Origin: Sinorhizobium sojae CCBAU 05684
Lineage (GTDB): Bacteria > Pseudomonadota > Alphaproteobacteria > Rhizobiales > Rhizobiaceae
Assembly (NCBI RefSeq): GCF_002288525.1
Contig: NZ_CP023067.1
Location: 3,327,001 to 3,391,000 of the forward strand
Length of the DNA: 64,000 bases
Reading direction: 5' to 3'
Both the position numbers and the translations under genes were made by a program. Positions 46,550 to 55,864 of the stretch are shown piece by piece; position 1 is the stretch's first letter; every line of letters begins with the position of its first letter. The notes beneath the pieces are model-generated. The model was given only the letters and a program-made list of their open reading frames with translations, did no database searches and had not been told where the DNA came from.

Positions 46550-48061
46550 CTAGTTGGCTGATTCGGGTGCCAGGATTCCAGCCTTAATGCACCATTCGCG
46601 CAAGGGAGTCAGCACCTCATGTCCGAGCGCCTGCTGCAGATAGGAGAAGGTGCGCGGCATGTGTTGCATGTATGCAGGCTTGCCGTCGCGCTGCATCAGC
46701 CGCACCCAGATCCCCGCAAGCTTGCAATTGCGTTGCGCCGCCATCAAGTGCCAGTCGCGAAGGAAAGCCGTTTCGTCGAAGAGCCCGAGAGCCTTGCGCT
46801 CGCATTTATAGCCGGCCATGAGGCGCGCGGCGAGATCGGGATCAATCGTCACGCGGGCATCCTGGACGAGCGAGGCGACATCATAGGCCGTCGGCCCGAT
46901 CATCGCGTCCTGGAAATCGATCAGGCCGATGCGGTCAAGCCCGGCGAGATCCCGCCTCCAGAGGATGTTTGGCGAGTGGAAATCGCGCAGCAGCAGGTTC
47001 TTCTCGGCGGAACCAAGAATGTCGATAAGCCGGTCCCAGATGGCGAAATACTCACGCCGCTCCGCCTCAGATGCGGGCGCGCCGCGCTTCCACGGCAGGT
47101 ACCAGTCGATCAGCAGGCTCGTCTCGATCTTGATCGCCGTGCGGTCGAAATCGGGGATCTGGTGGACAATGCCTTCGGCGATCGCTACTTCGCGCGCGGT
47201 CGGCTGCGCGTGAAGATGGGCGAGCAATCGGACGCCCTCGAGATAGCGCTCGGCGATCGGCCGGCCCTCGGCGTCAACAATGCCCTCCGAACCCAGGTCC
47301 TCGATCAGGAGCAGGCCCTGGTCCAGATCCCGCGCATAAATCGCCGGGGCAGTGCAGCCGCGCCGACGCAGGAGCTCGGAAAGGGCAACGAACGGTACCA
47401 CGTCCTCGGCGATATGGGCGAGCTGCTGGTAATATTTGCCGTCCTTGAGAATGGGGCCGGGCCTGTGCCTTGGCGCGTCCATCAGGATCTTCGTCGGCGC
47501 ATTCTGCGCATGTATGTGTTCATAGGCCCGCACCGAAGCATCGCCGCTCAGGTGCCGCCGTCGCGCGTGCGGATGTCCGGCATCCGCCAGGAAGGCGCGG
47601 ATTGCGAGGGAGCGCATGATCCGCTCGAAGACCGCCTCATCAGGCGCCGAGATCTGCACGCGGCGTCCTTCGCCCTCGTGCGTGAAGGTCAGGGTCATGC
47701 GGTCGGCCGGAAGCGCTCCCTCCGCCTTTTCCGGCCATTCGATGAGGCAGATACTCACCGAGAGGGCTTCGTCGAATCCGATCTCGTCCAGTTCGGATGC
47801 ATCGCCCAGTCGGTAGAGATCGAAATGGGCGACGGGAATGCGGAGCTCGTAGCTCTGGACCAACGTGAAGGTCGGACTCGGCACCTCAAGCGTCGCGTCG
47901 TCCGCCATCGCCCTCAGGAAGGCACGCGCGAAGGTCGATTTGCCCGCGCCGAGATCGCCGGAGAGGCCGACGCAGTCGCCGGCCTTCAGCGCCAGTGCCA
48001 GGTCCTCGGCAAGCTCGATGGTGGCCGCTTCGTCCTTCAGCAGGCGGTCGACGGATCTCAT
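46550..48061 (-). CDS. tsaE: Fusion of TsaE (tRNA t6A ATPase) and AmgK-like sugar kinase
   Basis: 503 residues in two parts. Residues about 1-150 are TsaE, the ATPase required for tRNA threonylcarbamoyladenosine synthesis (P-loop GLSGDLGAGKSTFARAF, then PSPTFTLVQSYE and HFDLYRLGDASELDEIGF). Residues about 155-503 are an aminoglycoside-phosphotransferase-type kinase like AmgK, which phosphorylates MurNAc/GlcNAc at C1 (LLLIEDLGSEG, LLLRDFHSPNILWR with catalytic Asp, LIDFQDAMIGPTAYDVASL). The two domains share one frame with no stop or start between. It directly abuts divL and precedes the murU-like gene, fitting anomeric sugar phosphate then UDP-sugar formation. Confidence 0.9.
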   Translation of the reverse strand: MRSVDRLLKDEAATIELAEDLALALKAGDCVGLSGDLGAGKSTFARAFLRAMADDATLEVPSPTFTLVQSYELRIPVAHFDLYRLGDASELDEIGFDEALSVSICLIEWPEKAEGALPADRMTLTFTHEGEGRRVQISAPDEAVFERIMRSLAIRAFLADAGHPHARRRHLSGDASVRAYEHIHAQNAPTKILMDAPRHRPGPILKDGKYYQQLAHIAEDVVPFVALSELLRRRGCTAPAIYARDLDQGLLLIEDLGSEGIVDAEGRPIAERYLEGVRLLAHLHAQPTAREVAIAEGIVHQIPDFDRTAIKIETSLLIDWYLPWKRGAPASEAERREYFAIWDRLIDILGSAEKNLLLRDFHSPNILWRRDLAGLDRIGLIDFQDAMIGPTAYDVASLVQDARVTIDPDLAARLMAGYKCERKALGLFDETAFLRDWHLMAAQRNCKLAGIWVRLMQRDGKPAYMQHMPRTFSYLQQALGHEVLTPLREWCIKAGILAPESAN

Positions 48062-50545
48062 CTATTCCGCCGCGATGATCTTCGGCATGTCCGCAGAGGG
48101 GATGCGGCAGCTGACCTCCGTGCCTTCACCCTCCTTGCTGCGGATGGAGACGGTGCCGTGATGCAGGCTGACGAAGCTTTCGACGATCGAGAGCCCGAGG
48201 CCCGCACCGCCGCGCTGGCCGTGGCTCTCGAAGCGGTTGAACACGGTGTTCAGCACGTCCTGCGGAATGCCGGGTCCGATATCGGTGACCGAGAACACGA
48301 AGTCGCTGCCGTCGCGCCCGCATGTGAGGCCGATGGCGCTGCCGTCGGGCGAGAAATTGGCGGCATTGGTCAGGAGCTTGATGAAAACCTGCTTCAACCG
48401 CTGCTGGTCGGCGACGATGCGGCCGAGATTGTCCGGCGCGTCGATCCGGAGCGTCACGCCGCTTTCGACCAGGCGCTCGGCCATCTGTTGGGCCACGTCG
48501 TCGAGCAGGTCGAGAAGCTTGACCTCGGTCAAGTCCAGTTGGACGATGCCGGCGTCGACGGTCGCCAGGTCGAGGATGTCGTTGACGATCGTCAAGAGCA
48601 GCGACGAGGACGTGGCGATGTGATCGACATATTCCGCCTGGCGTGCGTTGAGCTCGCCGAAGGCCGGCGTTTTCAGGAGATCGGCGAAGCCGATGATGTT
48701 CGTCAGCGGTGAACGCAGTTCGTAGGAGACGTGGTGGACGAAATCGTTCTTCAGCGCATCGGCCTTACGCAGCGCCTCGTTCTTCTCCGTAAGGGCGCGC
48801 TCGACCCGTACGCTGTCGGTGATGTTGACGAAGGTCAGCATCGTCTGGGCGTTGGGAAGCGGGATCACCGCATAGTCGAGAATGAGACCGGTGCGCAGTT
48901 CCAGTATGCCGCGGCTCGAAGGCCGCTCGTCGTCGAAGCTGGTGATGATGTGGGCGAAGCGCTTCCAGCCGTCCGGCTGGTCATACGAGGGCAGGCATGC
49001 CTGCTCGACCGCGCGGATATGGGTGCCGGGCTTGGCCTCCGCCTCGCTGATGCCCCAAAGCGCCCGGAAGGCCGGATTGGAGAGCCGGATGCGGCCATCC
49101 GGCCCGAACACGGCCACGCCTTCGGCGAGGTGGTCGATCGTCTCGCCCTGGACCTGCACCAGGGTGTTGTAGCGGGTTTCGAGATCGACCTTTTCCGTGA
49201 GATTCTCGAAGACCCAGGTCGCGCCGCCCTGCGGCCGTGCCGTGGCGAAGACGCGCAAGGTCTGGCCGTTCGGCAGGTGCCAGAGGTCGCTCTGAGTATC
49301 GAGCGCCTGGTAAACCGAAAGGGCATTGGCCTTCCATTGCTTCCAGTTCAGCTGTTCCGGCAGCTTTGCGCCGGCCCTCAGCCGGTCGAGCAGCTCGCCA
49401 TTGTCCGGCTTGCGCTCGAGGAAGCCCATGTCGAGATCCCAGAGGCGCTGGAAGGCCTGGTTGTAGAATTGCAGGCGCTGATTGCCGTCGAAGATCGCGA
49501 CGGGCGTCGCCAGATGGTCGAGGGTCTCGGCGTGGCTCTTCAGCGTGCGCGCGAGCTCCTCGCGCACGGCCTCGATGCCGGAAATGTCGATCGCCATGCC
49601 CGCCGAGCCCGCGGGGCCGCGGGCATCGACCACGTCGAAGAAGGTGCGGTTGCCGCGCACGACGGTCGAGACCTTGTCGCGGAATGGCGTGTCGAAAGTG
49701 GAGACGGCCCGGATCTTTTCGCGCGCTGTGGTCGCCAGCAGTTCACGGCCTTCCGCCGCGGCTGCGGCGGGGTTGCGCGCCTCGACAGCCTCGGCATAGG
49801 CCTCGTTCACCCATTCGAGCTTACCGTCGGGGCTGCGCTGCCAGACGGGAAGATCGATCGCGTCAAGCAGGGTGCGGAAGGTGGAAAGCGAAGTATGCAG
49901 CCGGTCGCGTTCGAGCTTCAGCTCGGCAAGTTCGGCTCTCAGATTGTTGAGCGCGATGAAGCGCACGAAGGCCCGTCCGCCGGAAACGCGGCCCTGCGCT
50001 TCGAGGACCTCGTTGCGTTGCGTCTCGAGCACGAGATCGAAGCTTTGCGCATGCGCCCTCAGCATCTCTATCGCCCTTTCGAGCTGGCTTGCCGATTGCG
50101 GCTTGATCCAGCGTCCGAAGGCAAGGAAGTCCCGGTCGCCCTGGGGTGCGCCCGTTTCGACGGGAAGCTGGCCAAGGAACTCCGGACGCTCGGCAAGCCC
50201 GTCCCAGATGACGATGCGCCGGCTCTTGTCGGCAATCAGCGCCTGGAAACGGGAAATCCGCTGGTTGGCGTCGGAGAGATCCGATCGCAACTGGCGGTTC
50301 TCCGCTTCGATATTGCCGCGCTGCCGGATGAGCCAGATTGCCGAAATCATCGCAGCGGAGATGACGCCGATCAGCACGGAGAAGGTGACGACCTCGGAGG
50401 AGCCAAAGATTGTTCTGGCCACCGGCGCCGACACTTCAGCCGCAGCGTCGCCGGCTGCGAATAGCGCCGTGCAGGCGAGCAGCCGCCGCACCAGCCGCGG
50501 AGCCCCCTGCCACGCGCCTGAGACCAAGGATTGTTGCCTGATCAT
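48062..50545 (-). CDS. divL: DivL-type sensor histidine kinase homologue with tyrosine in place of the phospho-histidine
   Basis: Cell-cycle signalling protein that in Caulobacter controls the CckA-CtrA phosphorelay. 827 residues: N-terminal hydrophobic segments (about 20-37 and 53-74), a coiled-coil region, several PAS-like domains (about 225-560), then a kinase-like core. The H-box reads HHVSYELRSPLT, with Tyr608 where ordinary kinases have His, the hallmark of DivL. The N-box region (LLTNAANFSPDG), G boxes (DIGPGIPQDV, RGGAGLGLSIV) are retained. No strong ribosome-binding site is seen. A CtrA-like TTAACCAT motif lies at 50769. It begins the tight run divL-tsaE/amgK-murU-addB-addA. Confidence 0.9.
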   Translation of the reverse strand: MIRQQSLVSGAWQGAPRLVRRLLACTALFAAGDAAAEVSAPVARTIFGSSEVVTFSVLIGVISAAMISAIWLIRQRGNIEAENRQLRSDLSDANQRISRFQALIADKSRRIVIWDGLAERPEFLGQLPVETGAPQGDRDFLAFGRWIKPQSASQLERAIEMLRAHAQSFDLVLETQRNEVLEAQGRVSGGRAFVRFIALNNLRAELAELKLERDRLHTSLSTFRTLLDAIDLPVWQRSPDGKLEWVNEAYAEAVEARNPAAAAAEGRELLATTAREKIRAVSTFDTPFRDKVSTVVRGNRTFFDVVDARGPAGSAGMAIDISGIEAVREELARTLKSHAETLDHLATPVAIFDGNQRLQFYNQAFQRLWDLDMGFLERKPDNGELLDRLRAGAKLPEQLNWKQWKANALSVYQALDTQSDLWHLPNGQTLRVFATARPQGGATWVFENLTEKVDLETRYNTLVQVQGETIDHLAEGVAVFGPDGRIRLSNPAFRALWGISEAEAKPGTHIRAVEQACLPSYDQPDGWKRFAHIITSFDDERPSSRGILELRTGLILDYAVIPLPNAQTMLTFVNITDSVRVERALTEKNEALRKADALKNDFVHHVSYELRSPLTNIIGFADLLKTPAFGELNARQAEYVDHIATSSSLLLTIVNDILDLATVDAGIVQLDLTEVKLLDLLDDVAQQMAERLVESGVTLRIDAPDNLGRIVADQQRLKQVFIKLLTNAANFSPDGSAIGLTCGRDGSDFVFSVTDIGPGIPQDVLNTVFNRFESHGQRGGAGLGLSIVESFVSLHHGTVSIRSKEGEGTEVSCRIPSADMPKIIAAE

Positions 50546-50811
50546 CGCGCCGCCGTCCCCGGACCGCCCGACGCAGACGTTGTTTTAAAAAGGGTTCGCG
50601 TCCGTTCCGATTGCATCCCCGGTCTGTCTCCGTCTTTTTGCCGCGTGTCCGACAAGACATCCCCACGCGCAACGCCGACGGCGGAGCGAGGAGGAGTGCA
50701 ACGCGATCGTCAGGACCGCCCTCACTTCTCGCGAACAAAAAGCCGCACCAGCGTCACGAATCAATGAGTTAACCATACTTCTTTGACGATTCGCCGGAAA
50801 GTGTGCCGCCC
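50546..50811. other. Intergenic region upstream of divL
   Basis: No gene is supported. It contains TTAACCAT (50769-50776), the half-motif known for CtrA, 224 nt before the divL start, and presumably the divL promoter. The ahcY terminator borders it. Confidence 0.4.
50769..50776 (+). promoter_or_regulatory. CtrA-like half-site
   Basis: TTAACCAT matches the 8-bp half-motif reported for CtrA in alphaproteobacteria. It is a short motif and can occur by chance; its location upstream of a cell-cycle gene makes it worth noting. Confidence 0.35.
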
Positions 50812-50848
50812 AAAAAAGCGGCCGCGACCTCTTGTCAAGATCGCGGCC
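50812..50848 (-). terminator. Intrinsic terminator of ahcY
   Basis: GGCCGCGA (50820-50827) and TCGCGGCC (50841-50848) pair, with an inner TCTTG/CAAGA stem. On the minus strand the hairpin is followed by GCTTTTTTG, 31 nt past the ahcY stop. Confidence 0.88.
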
Positions 50849-50878
50849 ACAAGATGTTGTGGATTGCCCGGGTAACGA

Positions 50879-52279
50879 TTAGTACCGGTAGTGTTCCGCC
50901 TTGAATGGACCCTGGGTCTTCACGCCGATATAGGCGGCCTGCTCCTCGGAGAGCTCCGTGAGCTTGGCGCCGAGCTTGGCGAGATGCAGGCGGGCGACCT
51001 TCTCGTCCAGCTGCTTCGGCAGCACATAGACCTCGTTCTTGTAGTTCCCGCCCTTGGTGAAGAGCTCGATCTGCGCCAGCACCTGATTGGAGAAGGAGGC
51101 CGACATCACGAAGGATGGATGTCCGGTCGCGTTGCCGAGGTTAAGCAGACGGCCTTCCGAGAGCAGGATAAGTCGGTTGCCCTTCGGGAACTCGATCATG
51201 TCGACCTGTGGCTTGATGTTCGTCCACTTCAGGTTCCGGAGTGCGGAAACCTGGATCTCGTTGTCGAAGTGGCCGATATTGCCGACGATCGCCATGTCCT
51301 TCATTTCGCGCATGTGCTCGATGCGGATAACGTCCTTGTTGCCGGTCGTAGTGATGAAGATGTCGGCAGTGGAGACGACGTCTTCGAGCTGCACCACTTC
51401 GTAGCCGTCCATGGCGGCCTGCAGTGCGCAGATCGGGTCGACTTCGGTCACCTTGACGCGCGCGCCGGCGCCCTTGAGCGAGGCGGCCGAGCCCTTGCCG
51501 ACATCGCCATAGCCGCAAACGACGGCGACCTTGCCGGCCATCATCACGTCGGTGCCGCGGCGGATGCCGTCGACCAGCGACTCCTTGCAGCCATACTTGT
51601 TATCGAACTTCGACTTCGTGACGCTATCGTTTACGTTGATCGCCGGGAAGGGCAGCAGGCCCTTCGCCTGGAGCTGATAGAGGCGGTTGACGCCGGTGGT
51701 CGTCTCTTCCGTCACGCCCTTGATGGCATCGCGCTGCTTGGTGAACCAGCCTGGCGTTGCGGCAAGCCGCTTCTTGATCTGGGCGAAGAGGATTTCCTCC
51801 TCTTCCGAGCCGGGGTTCGACAGCACGTCCTCGCCCGCCTCGGCGCGCGCGCCGAGCAGAATGTACATGGTCGCGTCGCCGCCATCGTCGAGGATCATGT
51901 TGGAGAAGCCGCCATCGGCCCACTGGAAGATCTTGTCCGTGTAGGACCAATACTCTTCGAGCGTTTCGCCCTTCACGGCGAAGACTGGAATGCCGCCCGC
52001 GGCGATCGCGGCGGCGGCGTGGTCCTGGGTCGAGAAGATGTTGCAGGAGGCCCAGCGCACTTCCGCGCCGAGCGCGACCAGCGTCTCGATCAGCACGGCG
52101 GTCTGGATCGTCATGTGCAGAGAGCCGGTGATGCGGGCGCCTTGGAGCGGCTGCGACGGACCGAACTCCTCGCGGCAGGCCATCAGGCCCGGCATTTCCG
52201 TTTCGGCGATCGCAATTTCCTTGCGGCCGAAATCGGCAAGCCCGATGTCGGCGACGATATAGTCGTGAGTGGCGGTCAT
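50879..52279 (-). CDS. ahcY: S-adenosylhomocysteine hydrolase (adenosylhomocysteinase)
   Basis: Hydrolyses S-adenosylhomocysteine to adenosine and homocysteine. The 466-residue product has the N-terminal [20 protein letters not shown], the substrate-site segments [15 protein letters not shown] and [14 protein letters not shown], the NAD loop [18 protein letters not shown], and the C-terminal KAEHYRY. The ATG at 52279 follows GGAG; an upstream ATG at 52342 shows no resemblance. A 22-bp palindrome 133 nt upstream is a good operator candidate. Confidence 0.97.
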   Translation of the reverse strand: MTATHDYIVADIGLADFGRKEIAIAETEMPGLMACREEFGPSQPLQGARITGSLHMTIQTAVLIETLVALGAEVRWASCNIFSTQDHAAAAIAAGGIPVFAVKGETLEEYWSYTDKIFQWADGGFSNMILDDGGDATMYILLGARAEAGEDVLSNPGSEEEEILFAQIKKRLAATPGWFTKQRDAIKGVTEETTTGVNRLYQLQAKGLLPFPAINVNDSVTKSKFDNKYGCKESLVDGIRRGTDVMMAGKVAVVCGYGDVGKGSAASLKGAGARVKVTEVDPICALQAAMDGYEVVQLEDVVSTADIFITTTGNKDVIRIEHMREMKDMAIVGNIGHFDNEIQVSALRNLKWTNIKPQVDMIEFPKGNRLILLSEGRLLNLGNATGHPSFVMSASFSNQVLAQIELFTKGGNYKNEVYVLPKQLDEKVARLHLAKLGAKLTELSEEQAAYIGVKTQGPFKAEHYRY

Positions 52280-52411
52280 GGAGTTCTCCAGGCTGATCTT
52301 TTCGGCCGCACCGTTCGGACAGGCCGTTTGGCGGCGTGACATTGCGTTCCCCGCATTTCAGACGGGGAGCGAGCGTTTGGTCTATCAGGAATCGCCTGGC
52401 AGAGCAATGGT

Positions 52412-52433
52412 CATATAAAGAGGTCTTTATATG
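52412..52433. promoter_or_regulatory. Palindromic operator candidate upstream of ahcY (SahR-type?)
   Basis: CATATAAAG (52412-52420) and CTTTATATG (52425-52433) are perfect 9-bp arms around AGGT. It lies upstream of ahcY and just downstream of the HPr gene stop. ArsR-family SahR regulators are known to control ahcY and methionine-cycle genes in many Proteobacteria; an AT-rich palindrome of this type would suit, but the assignment is inferred. Confidence 0.6.
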
Positions 52434-52475
52434 TTTATATCGGCGCCGCGGCTGGGCTGCGCTCAAGGAAAAAAT

Positions 52476-52769
52476 TTACATTTCTTCGCCGAACTTGTCG
52501 CGCACCAGCGCATCGAGGGCATTCAGCGCCTCCTGCGCCTGGGAACCGCTGGCGCTGACGAAGACGCTGCAGCCGGTGCTCGCCGCCAGCATCATCAGTC
52601 CCATGATCGACGTTCCGCCGACGGTCATGCCGTCCTTGGAGACGGTGATCTCCGCATCATAGGCTTCGACCGTCTGGACGAACTTCGCCGAGGCGCGCGC
52701 GTGCAGGCCGCGCTTGTTGATGATGAGCAACTCACGCGTCAGCGCGGTATCGGGGAGGTGGTCCATCAT
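52476..52769 (-). CDS. HPr phosphocarrier protein (regulatory PTS)
   Basis: Phosphocarrier of the phosphotransferase system, 97 residues. The phosphorylated His23 is in NKRGLHARASAKFV, and Ser54 in GGTSIMGLMMLAAS is the site an HPr kinase would modify. It overlaps the EIIA gene by 4 nt. No EIIB or EIIC is present, so the pathway is more likely regulatory than a sugar importer. Confidence 0.93.
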   Translation of the reverse strand: MMDHLPDTALTRELLIINKRGLHARASAKFVQTVEAYDAEITVSKDGMTVGGTSIMGLMMLAASTGCSVFVSASGSQAQEALNALDALVRDKFGEEM

Positions 52770-53167
52770 TTTCCACTCAGCACGCGGCTGGCGACATTGA
52801 TGTATTTTCGTCCTGCTTCCGAGGCTTCGACAAGGGCCTTGTCCATGTCGCTTTCGCCGCGCACGCCGGCGAGCTTGATCAGCATCGGCAGGTTGACGCC
52901 GGCAATCACCTCGACGCTGCCGCTGCTCATCACCGAAATGGCGAGATTGGAGGGCGTGCCGCCGAACATATCCGTCAGGATGATGACGCCGTCGCCCTCA
53001 TTGGCGCCGTCAACGGCGTTGATGATGTCCTGACGCCGCTGGTCCATGTCGTCCTCGGGGCCGATGCACACCGTCTCGATTGCTCTTTGCGGACCGACGA
53101 CATGTTCCAAAGCATGCCGAAACTCATCCGCCAGCTTGCCATGGGTGACAAGCACAAGTCCGATCAT
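52766..53167 (-). CDS. PTS EIIA component, mannose family (regulatory)
   Basis: 133-residue EIIA-Man-type protein. The phospho-accepting His9 is in LVLVTHGKLADEF, and VIILTDMFGGTPSNLA is the family signature. With HPr and a short HprK upstream it forms the incomplete PTS known from alphaproteobacteria, which reports PEP/nitrogen status rather than moving sugar. Confidence 0.93.
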   Translation of the reverse strand: MIGLVLVTHGKLADEFRHALEHVVGPQRAIETVCIGPEDDMDQRRQDIINAVDGANEGDGVIILTDMFGGTPSNLAISVMSSGSVEVIAGVNLPMLIKLAGVRGESDMDKALVEASEAGRKYINVASRVLSGK

Positions 53168-53324
53168 GGGTATCTATGCTCCAACTGCATCCGCAACTCG
53201 TCGATGGGTGAGATATCGCAATGCAGCAATTTCGTCCACCTGTTGGGGCGGCCATCTTGGCAAGGAAAAGGCGAAGTGCAAGCCTAAAATGCCGAAAAAG
53301 CAGCTGTTTTGCTGTCGTGTAGGG

Positions 53325-53780
53325 CTAAAGGCCTAATTTTTCGGGCAGTATCGCGAGGAGCGCGTCGAGCGGGGAGAGCGCGCCTTCAACGGGAAGACGT
53401 ATCATTGGCAGGCCATCCCCAACTTGTAGCTGCAACCGCTCCTGCTCCGGCGGCAGGCGGGGCTCGTATGGTGCCTTTACCGGCAGGATCGCCCAGTCGA
53501 GAATGCAGGCCGGGACGATGTCTACGGCGGCGATGCCGGCGCCGCGAATTTCGATCAGGCCGCGAATGGCTGGCGGGCAGCGCGCTACGATCTGGCCGTT
53601 CTCCAGCGCCAGGTCCACCCGATCGTCTGCAACAAGGGCCGCGAAGCGGCCGCGGCGCCGCGCCTGTGAAATCAGGGAGAGCGCCAGCGCCGACTTGCCC
53701 GAGCCGGAAGCGCCGGTCACGAGAAAGCCGCTCGTACCAAGCACGATCGCCGTCGCGTGGATGTTGCAGCTGGTCGTCAT
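53325..53780 (-). CDS. hprK: HPr kinase/phosphorylase, short form
   Basis: Phosphorylates HPr on the regulatory serine. At 151 residues it is about half the length of Firmicute HprK and holds only the catalytic domain: P-loop VTGASGSGKSALALSL, ALVADDRVDL, and the family signature LIEIRGAGIAAVDIV. The N-terminal domain is missing, as in other alphaproteobacteria. Its start overlaps the chvG stop by 4 nt, so the sensor kinase and HprK are co-translated. Confidence 0.92.
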   Translation of the reverse strand: MTTSCNIHATAIVLGTSGFLVTGASGSGKSALALSLISQARRRGRFAALVADDRVDLALENGQIVARCPPAIRGLIEIRGAGIAAVDIVPACILDWAILPVKAPYEPRLPPEQERLQLQVGDGLPMIRLPVEGALSPLDALLAILPEKLGL

Positions 53781-55558
53781 GCGTTCTGCTCGGCCGGTAG
53801 CGACAGGATGAAGCGGGCGCCGGCCACCAGGCCGCCCTTGCCGGCGATGTTCTCGGCCTTCAGCGTGCCCCCATGCGCCTCGGCGATCTGGCGTGAGATC
53901 GACAGGCCCAGGCCGGAGTTCTGGCCGAAGTCCTCGCCTTCCGGCCGGTCGGTGTAGAACCGCTCGAAGATCCGGTCTATATCCTCTGCCTGTATGCCGG
54001 GTCCGTTGTCCTCGATGGTGACGATGCAGCGCGATCTAGACCGGCTCAACCGCACGATGATGCGGCCGCTTGGCTCTGGAACGAAGGAGCGCGCATTCTC
54101 GATGAGATTGGTGACGATCTGGCCGATACGCAACTCGTAGCCGCTGACGAAGAAATTCGCCTTCGGATTGTCCTTGCGGTCGATGACGAAATCGAGCAGC
54201 ACGGGCTTCTTGCTGCCGCGGACCTGCCGCGAGATATCGACGAGGTCGCCGAGGAGCTTTTCGAGGTCGATCTTCTTCGCATCGCTGCGGGCGAGCTCGG
54301 CGTCGAGCCGCGAGGCATCCGAAATATCGCTGATCAGGCGGTCGAGGCGCCTGACATCGTGCTGGATGATATCGAGCAGCCGCTTCTTGGAGTCCTCCGT
54401 GCGTGCGAGCGGCAGGGTCTCCACCGCACTGCGCAGCGAGGTCAGCGGATTTTTCAGCTCATGGCTGACGTCGGCAGCGAAATTTTCGATCGCGGCGATG
54501 CGGTCGTAGAGTGCCGTCGTCATTTCCCGGAGCGCGATCGAGAGATTGCCGATCTCGTCCTGGCGGGAGGAGAAGTCGGGGATTTCCTCGCGTTCCTTGG
54601 CGCCGCGGCGCACGCGGATGGCGGCCGCCGCGAGTCGCCTCAGCGGATTGGCGATGGTCGAGGAGAGGAGCAGCGACAGAATGACGTTGACGAGTGCGGC
54701 GACGCCGAAGACGCGGATGATCGCCAGGCGCTCGGCATGGACGATCTTGTCGATGTCGCCGGCCTGGGTGGAGAGCAGCAGCACGCCGAGCACCGCGCGG
54801 AAGCGCTGCACCGGCACCGCCACGGACACGATCAGTTCGCCCTTTTCGTTGACGCGCACGACCGCGCCGCGCACGCCGGTCAGCGCGTTCATTACCTCCG
54901 GATAGACGGAGCCGTTGCCGCCCGGCGGCTCCTTGTAGAGCGGCAGGTCGCTCGGCTGTAAGAGCCGGTTGAACCAGGTGCCGATCGCCTCCATGATGCT
55001 GGGCGTTTCCGGATCGACCGGCGGCAGGTCGAAGCGAAGCACCTGACCGCCGCTATAGAGATGGCGCGAGTCGAGCAGCAGATCGGCGTCGGCGTCGAAG
55101 AGGCGGGCGCGCGTGCGCGTCGGTGAGATGAGCCTGCGGAGAACCGGCGCGACCCGCTCCTGGATGATCGGGAATTCGAGGTCTTCGTCGCTCGGCAGCG
55201 GCGTGATGCTTTCGCCGGCCTGCAACTCCAGCAGCTTTTCCGGATCGATGGTGATCGAGTTCGTGTCGACCGATGCCGAGGCCGAAATCGCGCCGGCGAT
55301 GATCTCGCCCTGCGTCAGCAGGCTCTCCACGCGGGCGTCGATGAGGCCCTCGCGGAACTGGTTGAGATACATGATCCCGCCGACGAGCACGATCAGCGCG
55401 ACGAGGTTGAAGAAGACAATCCGCCGCGTCAGGCTCGAAAAGACGGCGTTGCCGAACAGGCGGCGGATCAGCGTGAACGGATGCGCCCACCGGCGCTGGC
55501 CGCGCAGCGCGGAGGTTCTCCCGTCCAAATCGTCGATTTCGCCACGCAAGACTTCCAC
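53777..55558 (-). CDS. chvG: Sensor histidine kinase ChvG (ExoS)
   Basis: Membrane kinase of the ChvG-ChvI envelope/acid response pair, which controls succinoglycan synthesis, motility and symbiosis in Sinorhizobium. About 593 residues: a short cytoplasmic start, a membrane segment at about 42-62 (IVFFNLVALIVLVGGIMYLN), a large periplasmic loop, a second membrane segment at about 285-310, HAMP, then H-box FAADVSHELKNPLTSLRSA, N-box LIENARSFVPE, and G boxes DNGPGIQAED and SGLGLSISRQIAEAHGG. I prefer the GTG at 55558, which follows GGGAG; a TTG at 55561 or a GTG at 55609 are alternatives. In-frame overlap with hprK links both. Confidence 0.93.
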   Translation of the reverse strand: MEVLRGEIDDLDGRTSALRGQRRWAHPFTLIRRLFGNAVFSSLTRRIVFFNLVALIVLVGGIMYLNQFREGLIDARVESLLTQGEIIAGAISASASVDTNSITIDPEKLLELQAGESITPLPSDEDLEFPIIQERVAPVLRRLISPTRTRARLFDADADLLLDSRHLYSGGQVLRFDLPPVDPETPSIMEAIGTWFNRLLQPSDLPLYKEPPGGNGSVYPEVMNALTGVRGAVVRVNEKGELIVSVAVPVQRFRAVLGVLLLSTQAGDIDKIVHAERLAIIRVFGVAALVNVILSLLLSSTIANPLRRLAAAAIRVRRGAKEREEIPDFSSRQDEIGNLSIALREMTTALYDRIAAIENFAADVSHELKNPLTSLRSAVETLPLARTEDSKKRLLDIIQHDVRRLDRLISDISDASRLDAELARSDAKKIDLEKLLGDLVDISRQVRGSKKPVLLDFVIDRKDNPKANFFVSGYELRIGQIVTNLIENARSFVPEPSGRIIVRLSRSRSRCIVTIEDNGPGIQAEDIDRIFERFYTDRPEGEDFGQNSGLGLSISRQIAEAHGGTLKAENIAGKGGLVAGARFILSLPAEQNA

Positions 55559-55864
55559 CAAGTCTACTGCTCCCGCGACGAAGAAACCGTCGCTTTCCTT
55601 CCTGTGCACCCCCGGGTTGGCGGGCCGCCCGGTCGCCTCACCTCAAGGGCACGGTTGCTGCTTTCCCGGTCCGATTCCAAGGACATGGCAGCGGTCCAAG
55701 CCTGCAGCGAGCTTCGCTTGAGACGCAGCGGGCCGGCGGGAGTGCGGCATGAACCGCTGAGCTGCGTCTATCGCCGCGATCTGCGACCTGCCTTCGCGCC
55801 GCCTCTCAATGCGCCACAATCGACGTGATGGCAAGTCCCGCCTGATCCGCGAGTTCCGCCAGGA
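55559..55864. other. Intergenic region between chvI and chvG
   Basis: About 306 bp with no supported gene; short frames lack coding character. No repeat, clear promoter or terminator was recognised. chvI and chvG are in the same direction, so either read-through or a separate chvG promoter is possible. Confidence 0.4.

Noticed and set aside
48731..50464. 577-codon open frame antisense to divL
   Set aside because: Same composition effect. No recognised motif, while the opposite strand has a complete DivL protein.
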